A program made the translations under genes and the position numbers. Below are positions 1 through 4,427 of a DNA stretch of 6,690 bases, one piece after another; position 1 is the stretch's first letter, and every line of letters starts with the position of its first letter. The stretch is from Gammaproteobacteria bacterium (GTDB taxonomy: Bacteria > Pseudomonadota > Gammaproteobacteria > JAABTG01): positions 1 to 6,690 of the forward strand of contig JASJBY010000314.1 in NCBI GenBank assembly GCA_030066245.1. The letters are read 5' to 3'. Below the pieces are notes generated by a model. It did no database searches, was not told the DNA's origin, and worked only from the letters and a program-made list of their open reading frames with translations.

Positions 1-1744
1 GCGAGTCCGCTAACCCCAGTCGGTCGGGGATCTCCTGGCGAAGCCCAGCGATCAGGGGGCTGGGACGTAAGAGGCAGTCGTCCCGCCGGCTCGGGTGACT
101 GAAGACCACCTGGTGCGCACTGGCAGCAAGCCGGCGGGTCAGCGTGCGGGCAAAGGCGAGCTCCCTTTCCGCGGATGCATGGGGCAGGCCGTGGCGTCGC
201 TGCAACTCCAGGGGCAGGAACGGATTTGGGCTGGGCGACGCGGGCCAGGCCTCGTCATGCAAGCCCGCGATCCAGAGGTGGTCGAAATGCACGCCGCCAG
301 CTTCCAGGGTGCCCAGCACTTGCACCGGTACCTCGGGGCCGCCAGGCTGAAACGGAGTTGACATAGCCAGCTGCCGTACCCGCCTCAGCGCATCGCGGTG
401 GCTGAGCGCCCCTGCTACCGAGTCCAGGGACGCCAGCTCCACCAGCAGCGCACGCCAGGCCTCGAGTAGCTGGTGCTCCGTGCTGTCCAAGCTCCGGTCA
501 CCGGGCCAGCCGAGCAGCGCCAGCACGCGGGAGAAAAGCTCTGCCCAGGCGCTGGCGGCAGCACGTCTCTGCCAGCCACGCGCCTCCTCGAGCACGCTGG
601 CGAGCCGCGCCGCCAGGAGCGGGCAGGCCCACTCGGCACCGTCGGGGGCGCTAGCCTGCTGCAAAAGACCGGCGAGCGATATTCCCGGTTCGCGCAGCGC
701 TCTCAGGCGCATGTCCAGCCGCGCACGGTGGGGGGCCTCCCGCTGCCCTGCGGCCAGAAACGGCGACTTCAGCAGCGCCCCCACCTGACCGACGGGCATT
801 GACCCGCGCCCGAGTTCCAGCGCCGCAACCGCGGCCTGCACCAGTGGCCACTCCAGCAGCGGTGGGCCAAGGGAAAGGTGGTAGGCCCGCTGCACCCGAT
901 TAGCCGGCAACATGGCCGCAGGCGTCAGCACCTCGTCGAAGATCCGTGCAAGCTGCGTCCGACGGGTGGCCAGATCCGGGACCACCACACCGATTCTCGC
1001 CGGTTCTTCGTGCTCCAGCAAACGCCTGAGCCATCGTGCGATCCCGCGCAGCTCGTCCTCGCTGTCGGCGAAGGACACCCGGCAGGCGGTGCTGCGGTCC
1101 AGGCCGGCAAGCCCGATCTCGGACACCGAACAGCCACCGGCCTCGACACGGCTCAACAGCGTCGTCTGGGCCGGGGTGAGCTGGTCGAATCCCGCTAGCA
1201 GGAGCCGCTGCGGCCCCTCGCCTTCAGTGCCCAACCAGGCGGCTGCGAGCATGCCGGGAAGACGCGCCTGGTCCAGCAAATACGCCTCCCGACAGCGCGT
1301 CCGAAAACGTTGCGCCCAATGACTGAAGGCTTTCACGTCCTCGTTTACAAACCGGTCGCCCGGGGAAAGCGTCAGCGCCCAGGCATGCAGCAAATCCCAG
1401 GCGCGCCGCGCAGTGTGCGCTGTTGCCGCAACGTCAAGCAGCGGGTGCGCGGTTGCCGAGGCCTCCACAACCTGCTCCCACACTACCTGTTCCTGGTGCC
1501 GGTTAAGGACCACAGGCACGAACGCGTCACGGCCCTGCAACATCCTGGTCTGCCAGCAGCGCTGCAGCCACGCTCCCCAAGGCAGGATATCGGGGGTCTC
1601 CCACGCCCTGAGACCGCGTGCCTGCTGGCGCGTGGCATGCGCCAGCCTAAGCTCGCGCGAGAGCCGCCGGCTGACTGTCACCAGGGTGACGCTCGGCTGC
1701 AGGGCGTCCAGCAGATCATCGAGACGCAGACGCTTGGCCTCCAT
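1..1744 (-). CDS. AddB-like probable DNA repair protein (N-terminal 581 codons; runs off left edge)
   Basis: An open minus-strand frame runs without a stop from an ATG at 1744 to the window edge; I checked it through its length. The product begins MEAKRLRLDDLLDALQPS. It carries features of the ~900-residue proteobacterial 'probable DNA repair protein' family related to AddB: an N-terminal VSRRLSRELR segment (about residues 24-33), DILPWGAWL (about 52-60), LLLAGFDQLTP (about 181-191), IGVVVPDL (about 251-258), and W-I-A-G-L-H-D-E-A-W-P (491-501) followed by a PNPFLPLELQ-type stretch. By family knowledge these proteins have a degenerate UvrD/RecB-like helicase region and a C-terminal PD-(D/E)XK nuclease domain. 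The nuclease part would lie beyond the edge and cannot be assessed. No Walker A is visible near the N-terminus. The start is supported by an in-frame TGA 48 bases upstream of the ATG; the ribosome site is weak. A role in double-strand break processing is inferred from homology only. Confidence 0.88.
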   Translation of the reverse strand, partial: MEAKRLRLDDLLDALQPSVTLVTVSRRLSRELRLAHATRQQARGLRAWETPDILPWGAWLQRCWQTRMLQGRDAFVPVVLNRHQEQVVWEQVVEASATAHPLLDVAATAHTARRAWDLLHAWALTLSPGDRFVNEDVKAFSHWAQRFRTRCREAYLLDQARLPGMLAAAWLGTEGEGPQRLLLAGFDQLTPAQTTLLSRVEAGGCSVSEIGLAGLDRSTACRVSFADSEDELRGIARWLRRLLEHEEPARIGVVVPDLATRRTQLARIFDEVLTPAAMLPANRVQRAYHLSLGPPLLEWPLVQAAVAALELGRGSMPVGQVGALLKSPFLAAGQREAPHRARLDMRLRALREPGISLAGLLQQASAPDGAEWACPLLAARLASVLEEARGWQRRAAASAWAELFSRVLALLGWPGDRSLDSTEHQLLEAWRALLVELASLDSVAGALSHRDALRRVRQLAMSTPFQPGGPEVPVQVLGTLEAGGVHFDHLWIAGLHDEAWPASPSPNPFLPLELQRRHGLPHASAERELAFARTLTRRLAASAHQVVFSHPSRRDDCLLRPSPLIAGLRQEIPDRLGLADS

Positions 1745-1773
1745 CGGAAGCTCAGCCCAGGGCCCTGGCGGCA

Positions 1774-1790
1774 ACTCCGATGTACGGAGT
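1774..1790 (-). promoter_or_regulatory. Small stem-loop in the presumed leader of the repair gene
   Basis: ACTCCG (1774-1779) and CGGAGT (1785-1790) form a perfect 6-bp stem around a 5-base loop, 30 bases upstream of the minus-strand ATG at 1744. It could be a leader hairpin or a small operator. It is short enough to be chance in GC-rich DNA, and no function is assigned. Confidence 0.25.
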
Positions 1791-1892
1791 CATGCTTGCG
1801 TCGCCCGGCACCGGCCAAAACCCATCAACCGGTCGAATTGGCGTTGGTGCGCAGGCAGGCGCGCCAGGCAGCGCAGCGACCGTCGCCGCTAG

Positions 1893-1915
1893 CTGTGTAA
1901 CTTCAAGTGACACAG
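1893..1915. promoter_or_regulatory. 23-bp near-perfect palindrome, operator-like
   Basis: Left arm CTGTGTAACTT and right arm AAGTGACACAG flank a central C at 1904. Ten of the eleven arm positions pair; only position 7 (A opposite G) does not. The site lies 149 bp upstream of the divergent repair gene start and about 330 bp upstream of the Rrf2 gene. The length and single-base centre are typical of a dimeric repressor operator rather than an RNA hairpin, which would need a longer loop. It fits neither the CRP spacing (TGTGA-N6-TCACA) nor LexA (CTGT-N8-ACAG). The binding protein is unknown. Confidence 0.45.
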
Positions 1916-2142
1916 ACTTCTCCCCGTAATCTCAGCTCTTTACCATCCCTCCCCGTTGAAGACAGCTCTGGGACTGCGATGGGGGTTGGGGCGGGCTATG
2001 CAGCCCCAGTATCCCACAGCCGGGCGCCCGCAGCGGTGAGCAAGAATCACCGCTGGGAATGCAGGGCCAGTGGCCGGGCCGAGGGAGACAAGGATTCGTC
2101 CTGGACAGGGCCTGAGTTCACGGGAACTGCACGCAGCATCCG
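1916..2142. other. Structured non-coding intergenic stretch with two adjacent stem-loops
   Basis: No credible gene is seen here; the one plus-strand frame (1907-2146, 79 codons) has no ribosome site and a composition unlike a protein. The stretch is rich in dyads. TGGGACTG (about 1969-1976) pairs with CAGTATCCCA further on, with a 2-base bulge, enclosing GGGCT-ATGC-AGCCC. Immediately after, CAGCGGTGA (2031-2039) and TCACCGCTG (2047-2055) form a perfect 9-bp stem with a 7-base loop. AGTTC (2115-2119) and GAACT (2124-2128) form a short dyad just upstream of the Rrf2 promoter candidate. None is followed by a T-tract, so they do not look like intrinsic terminators. A small RNA or regulatory region is possible but unproven. 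Confidence 0.4.
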
Positions 2143-2171
2143 TTGACTAATTGCGCACGATTCCGTTAATT
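2143..2171 (+). promoter_or_regulatory. Candidate sigma70 promoter for the Rrf2 regulator
   Basis: TTGACT (2143-2148) matches the -35 consensus at five of six positions. It is followed after exactly 17 bp by TTAATT (2166-2171), a weak -10. The surrounding DNA is locally more AT-rich than the rest of the window. The start of transcription would fall near 2178, leaving a leader of about 65 bases before the ATG at 2244. Confidence 0.45.
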
Positions 2172-2173
2172 TC

Positions 2174-2188
2174 TGAGTACTTCGCTCA
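2174..2188. promoter_or_regulatory. Dyad overlapping the predicted transcription start (possible operator)
   Basis: TGAG (2174-2177) and CTCA (2185-2188) are inverted around a 7-base spacer, with matching outer T and A residues at 2171 and 2191. The dyad begins directly after the -10 candidate and covers the predicted start site, a usual place for an autorepressor to bind. The half-sites are short, so this is a weak call. It does not match the full IscR type 1 or type 2 motif. Confidence 0.25.
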
Positions 2189-2243
2189 AGATTGTTTGCC
2201 CGCTGTCACTCTAATGACGGCGAGGTTATGAGAGGAGCCAACA

Positions 2244-2702
2244 ATGAGAATGTCTGCGAAAAGCCGCCACGCTGTGGCCGCGATGATTGACCTGGGTTTG
2301 AAGTCTGTCGTTCGACCCGTCGCCCTGGTTGACATTCTCGACGACCATCACATTTCGCTCTCCTATCTGGAGCAAATCTTCAGCCGTTTGAAAGAGCACG
2401 GTCTCGTGGAGGGCATTCGAGGGCCCCGTGGAGGGTACCGCCTGGCTCGGTCGCCAGAGACCATCACGGTGGCTCAGATTGTCCGGGCGGTGGAAGATGT
2501 CAGCTACCGCGGCAGGAAAAGCCGCGTGACCGGAAAAAAATCCGACGCCCACGTGCTTTGGGATATACTCAGCACAGACATTATGGCCTATCTGGGCGAA
2601 ATCAGCGTAAAGGATTTCATGCTGCGTGCCAGCGATCGCACCCTTCCCGTGCAGACCCTACGGCGTTATGAGGATTTTTTCTCCGGCCGTCGTGCAGCCT
2701 GA
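2244..2702 (+). CDS. Rrf2/IscR-family transcriptional regulator lacking Fe-S cysteines
   Basis: The 152-residue product aligns without gaps to the first ~65 residues of IscR: MRMSAKSRHAVAAMIDLGL at the N-terminus, then the winged helix-turn-helix with ISLSYLEQIFSRL (37-49) and the wing RGPRGGYRLA (59-68). Glu43, which tunes DNA specificity in IscR, is kept. The dimer and linker region follows (ITVAQIVRAVEDV, 74-86). The segment corresponding to the IscR cluster loop is four residues shorter. The three ligand cysteines (C92, C98, C104 in IscR) align near Y88, R94 and S100, while the ligand histidine is retained as H103. The whole protein has no cysteine. It therefore cannot bind a cluster as IscR or NsrR do, and may act like apo-IscR or sense something else. 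AGAGGAG (2231-2237) lies 6 bases before the ATG. Family assignment is firm; target genes and signal are unknown. Confidence 0.93.
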   Translation: MRMSAKSRHAVAAMIDLGLKSVVRPVALVDILDDHHISLSYLEQIFSRLKEHGLVEGIRGPRGGYRLARSPETITVAQIVRAVEDVSYRGRKSRVTGKKSDAHVLWDILSTDIMAYLGEISVKDFMLRASDRTLPVQTLRRYEDFFSGRRAA

Positions 2703-2750
2703 GATCATCCCGTGAAGTCCGGGGCTCTCCCCCGGACAAGCCTAGGCTGC
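2694..2750. terminator. Nested stem-loop at the 3' end of the Rrf2 gene (no U-tract)
   Basis: GTCCGGGG (2717-2724) and CCCCGGAC (2730-2737) form a perfect 8-bp GC-rich stem with a 5-base loop. It lies inside a 7-bp outer pair, GCAGCCT (2694-2700, overlapping the stop codon) with AGGCTGC (2744-2750). Its position just after the gene suggests a transcript end or RNA-stabilising structure. No run of T follows, so it is not a canonical intrinsic terminator. Confidence 0.4.
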
Positions 2751-2776
2751 AAATCCGATCTCACGGTGGTAAATAA

Positions 2777-2859
2777 GCCTTCAACCTCGAACGTTTTCGC
2801 GCTGCTTGCTCACCGACTTGGCAGCATCCATCACGTCTCGCCCGCACCGGGTTGAAGGC
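2777..2859. repeat. 10-bp inverted repeat pair in the intergenic region
   Basis: GCCTTCAACC (2777-2786) and GGTTGAAGGC (2850-2859) are perfect inverted copies separated by 63 bp. The right copy contains the candidate -35 element TTGAAG of the promoter proposed for the EEP gene. They could be paired regulator half-sites or base-pair in a long transcript. Chance is possible. Confidence 0.35.
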
Positions 2860-2880
2860 GAGAGGAATTGTCTGAACAAT
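2852..2880 (+). promoter_or_regulatory. Candidate promoter for the EEP-family gene
   Basis: TTGAAG (2852-2857) and AACAAT (2875-2880) each match four of six consensus positions, with a 17-bp spacer. The -10 lies within the small dyad ATTGT-ctga-ACAAT (2867-2880). Transcription would start near 2887, just ahead of the hairpin at 2896-2938 and about 66 bases before the ATG at 2953. This is a weak match. Confidence 0.3.
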
Positions 2881-2895
2881 AGGAGTTGCGCCAAG

Positions 2896-2938
2896 CACGT
2901 CGTCAGTCCTGGGGGTCAGGATTGTCCAGGACGACGTG
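2896..2938 (+). promoter_or_regulatory. Leader hairpin with two mutually exclusive folds
   Basis: CACGTCGTC (2896-2904) plus CTGG (2909-2912) pair with CCAGGACGACGTG (2926-2938), giving a 13-bp stem with a 4-base AGTC bulge. The inner CAGTCCTG (2904-2911) can instead pair with CAGGATTG (2917-2924) around a 5-base loop with one G-U pair. The two folds share bases. The element ends 14 bases before the ATG at 2953, so it could affect initiation. It also argues that translation does not begin upstream of it. Confidence 0.4.
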
Positions 2939-2952
2939 ATTTCCAGCCGCGT

Positions 2953-3789
2953 ATGAGGGTTCACGTGGAGGCAGAGCGCCTGTCGAGCCATGACCGGGGA
3001 GCGACGCGGGCAGCAGTCCCAGCGGCGCTCGACGGTCGTCGACTTCGCTTCCTTAGTTACAACATCCAAACCGGCATTCTTTCGGCCCGCTATGGCCATT
3101 ATGTACTCCATAGCTGGAAGCACCTGCTGCCCTTCCGCAACCGCTGGGCCAACCTTGACCGCATAGGCAAGAGCCTCGCCGGCTTCGACGTGGTCGGCCT
3201 TCAGGAACTCGATTCGGGCAGTCTGAGAACCGGGTTCATCAACCAGGCAAAGTATCTCGCTGAGCAGGCGAACTTTCCTTTCTGGCACTACCAGACCACG
3301 CGCCGCCTGGGCAAGCTGGCACAGCACAGCAATGGTCTGCTCGCCCGCATCGCGCCCCATGAGTTGACCGACTACAAGCTGCCGGGGCTTCGTGGCCGGG
3401 GCGCCTTGCTGGCACGTTTCGGAACACGCGAAGAGCCTCTCGCCCTGTTCATCATCCACCTGTCGCTTGGCAGGCGCGCCAGGCTGAAACAAATGGACTT
3501 TATCAGCGAACGGGTTCAAGAGTACCGGCATGCTGTGGTGATGGGCGACTTGAACTGCGGGCCTGACAGCCGCGAGATGAAGCTGCTGCTGCAAAGAACC
3601 CATCTGCTGATGCCGTCCCAGGATCTGAGTACGTTTCCCAGCTGGCGCCCTCGACGCGACATCGACCACATCCTGGTCAGTGCCTCCCTTCGCGTGGAGC
3701 GGACCTACGTCCCCGAGTGGCTGTACTCGGACCACTTACCCGTAGCCATGGACGTGCTGATTCCGGCGTCGGTACACCTCGCGGGCTGA
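2953..3789 (+). CDS. Endonuclease/exonuclease/phosphatase (EEP) family protein
   Basis: The 278-residue product has all the metal-dependent EEP (DNase I-like) active-site motifs in order: LSYNIQTG with Asn37, VVGLQELD with Glu85 (metal ligand), HSNGLL (125-130), IIHLSLG with His169, VVMGDLNC with Asp199 and Asn201, IDHILVS with Asp238 and His239, and YSDHLP with Asp260 and His261. Such enzymes hydrolyse phosphodiester or phosphomonoester bonds in DNA, RNA, phosphoinositides or other substrates; the substrate cannot be told here. A conserved HSWKHLLPF block (53-61) suggests a bacterial subfamily usually annotated only as EEP family. There is no signal peptide or membrane segment, so a cytoplasmic location is likely. 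The start is uncertain: the frame is open from an ATG at 2806, but 2806-2952 is dense with inverted repeats and the domain begins only at about residue 31. ATG 2953 and GTG 2965 (with GAGGGT-like bases before it) are the best candidates. Confidence 0.9.
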   Translation: MRVHVEAERLSSHDRGATRAAVPAALDGRRLRFLSYNIQTGILSARYGHYVLHSWKHLLPFRNRWANLDRIGKSLAGFDVVGLQELDSGSLRTGFINQAKYLAEQANFPFWHYQTTRRLGKLAQHSNGLLARIAPHELTDYKLPGLRGRGALLARFGTREEPLALFIIHLSLGRRARLKQMDFISERVQEYRHAVVMGDLNCGPDSREMKLLLQRTHLLMPSQDLSTFPSWRPRRDIDHILVSASLRVERTYVPEWLYSDHLPVAMDVLIPASVHLAG

Positions 3790-3791
3790 GG

Positions 3792-3820
3792 CCTGGCCGG
3801 TTTCTACACGGACCGGCAGG
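3792..3820. terminator. Stem-loop just after the EEP gene
   Basis: GCCGGT (3796-3801) and ACCGGC (3812-3817) form a 6-bp stem with a 10-base loop. It is extended across a one-base bulge by CCT (3792-3794) with AGG (3818-3820). It begins two bases after the TGA. No T-tract follows, so this is at best a weak or Rho-assisted terminator. Confidence 0.35.
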
Positions 3821-3851
3821 TGGAAAACCCCACGGGCCGGAGAATCGGGCG

Positions 3852-3892
3852 TGATCTGGATCAGCCAAGGAACGACTCAAACGGGTTATTCT
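3852..3892 (+). promoter_or_regulatory. FNR/DNR-like site with a class II promoter arrangement
   Basis: TGATctggATCA (3852-3863) is a perfect 4+4 dyad with the 4-base spacer of the FNR/ANR/DNR consensus TTGAT-N4-ATCAA; only the outermost T and A are replaced by G. A -10-like TATTCT (3887-3892, four of six) places the transcription start near 3899. The centre of the dyad (3857.5) is then at about -41.5, the standard activating position for this family. The transcript would carry the membrane protein gene at 3985 after a leader of about 86 bases, and possibly oxyR and the reductase gene. The motif and spacing are seen; binding by an O2- or NO-responsive regulator is inferred. Confidence 0.5.
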
Positions 3893-3927
3893 TTAACTTT
3901 GCCGCTGTTGCATCGACTCGGCGCCTT

Positions 3928-3942
3928 GTCTGCGTTGCAGAC
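3928..3942 (+). promoter_or_regulatory. Leader stem-loop upstream of the small membrane protein
   Basis: GTCTGC (3928-3933) and GCAGAC (3937-3942) form a perfect 6-bp stem with a 3-base loop inside the predicted leader. It ends 32 bases before the Shine-Dalgarno, so it does not block it. It may only be a stability element. Confidence 0.25.
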
Positions 3943-3984
3943 TTCGGGCGTCTCTTGTGCATCTAACACCGATGAGGGAGCCAC

Positions 3985-4353
3985 ATGCATATGGGTTTGA
4001 ATCTCCGAGGCTTCTGTATCAAGAACGACTGGGCAGCCAGCGCCTTTGCGGGGTTTGGGGCGGTGCTGTTCATCGCGACCCTGTGGGCGATCAGTGAGTT
4101 CTACGCGCTCATCAACGCCTGGGTCATGCAGGATGTACTCTTCAACGGATTGCTGTTTGCCGCCGCCACGCTGGCGGACCTCCTGCTGATTTTCGGTTTC
4201 CTGCGCCTCGGCTTCTCCGAATGCTCGGACACGGACAAGGATAGGAACTGTCAGCACGCCTACCGGGGGCGCCGCAGCGCCCTGTTTCCGGAGCTTGCGC
4301 ACTGGGTAGAGTCCCTGGGCAAGAACCCGCGCAGGCGCTCGCGTCGTTCCTGA
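3985..4353 (+). CDS. Small two-helix membrane protein, function unknown
   Basis: I do not recognise this 122-residue protein. It has a short N-terminus with R8 and K13, then two hydrophobic segments: about 17-38 (AFAGFGAVLFIATLWAISEF) and about 51-76 (LFNGLLFAAATLADLLLIFG). The polar tail contains an acidic/basic patch (DTDKDR) and ends in the very basic RRRSRRS. By the positive-inside rule both ends should be cytoplasmic, making it an inner-membrane helical hairpin. Cysteines occur at 11, 80 and 89, two of them in the soluble tail. GAGGGAG (3974-3980) precedes ATG 3985 by 4 bases; a second in-frame ATG at 3991 would give 10-base spacing and could be the real start. It stands 121 bp after an FNR-like site and 74 bp before oxyR, so a redox-related role is possible but not shown. 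It is judged real because of the ribosome site, the membrane pattern and the promoter ahead of it. Confidence 0.75.
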   Translation: MHMGLNLRGFCIKNDWAASAFAGFGAVLFIATLWAISEFYALINAWVMQDVLFNGLLFAAATLADLLLIFGFLRLGFSECSDTDKDRNCQHAYRGRRSALFPELAHWVESLGKNPRRRSRRS

Positions 4354-4360
4354 GCGCACA

Positions 4361-4392
4361 CGACCGCCGGGCTTGGGAAGCGACGGCGGCCG
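4361..4392. other. Weak GC-rich dyad between the membrane gene and oxyR
   Basis: CCGCCG (4364-4369) and CGGCGG (4384-4389) pair around a 14-base loop, with two further pairs outside a mismatch. There is no T-tract and the loop is long. It is not a convincing terminator, so read-through from the membrane gene into oxyR remains plausible. Confidence 0.2.
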
Positions 4393-4427
4393 TGCTGATG
4401 GCCATAGGCCGGGCTAGGATCCCCGCC

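Noticed and set aside
1310..1900. A 196-codon plus-strand open frame and several shorter plus-strand frames within 95-1322
   Set aside because: They lie opposite the continuous AddB-like minus-strand gene, whose motifs are clear, and they run on into the intergenic region without any ribosome site.
1970..1995. Possible G-quadruplex with G-tracts at 1970-1972, 1981-1985, 1988-1991 and 1993-1995
   Set aside because: The first loop is 8 bases, beyond the usual limit of 7, and the same bases can form the ordinary hairpin described for this region.
1907..2146. A 79-codon plus-strand frame in the intergenic region
   Set aside because: No Shine-Dalgarno; it starts inside the 23-bp palindrome, covers two stem-loops and ends in the Rrf2 promoter, and its composition is Ser/Gly/Ala-rich without domain features.
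2214..2231. Five-codon mini-ORF (ATG to TGA) ending at the Rrf2 ribosome site
   Set aside because: Too short to support from one sequence and it has no ribosome site of its own; an upstream peptide control cannot be claimed.
2761..3735. A 324-codon minus-strand open frame opposite the EEP gene
   Set aside because: The plus strand carries every EEP catalytic motif in order. The minus product shows no recognisable family and is a shadow of GC-rich codon use.
3886..4359. A 157-codon minus-strand frame opposite the small membrane gene
   Set aside because: The plus-strand gene has a ribosome site and two membrane helices; the minus product is a featureless charged sequence.
4404..4417. ATAG-N6-CTAG just upstream of oxyR, considered as an OxyR autoregulatory box
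   Set aside because: The OxyR motif needs ATAG-N7-CTAT in tandem; the spacing and the last base are wrong and no second half is seen.
4392..4427. Upstream in-frame ATG extending oxyR by 12 residues
   Set aside because: The added residues are not part of OxyR proteins, and AGGA lies correctly before the ATG at 4428.
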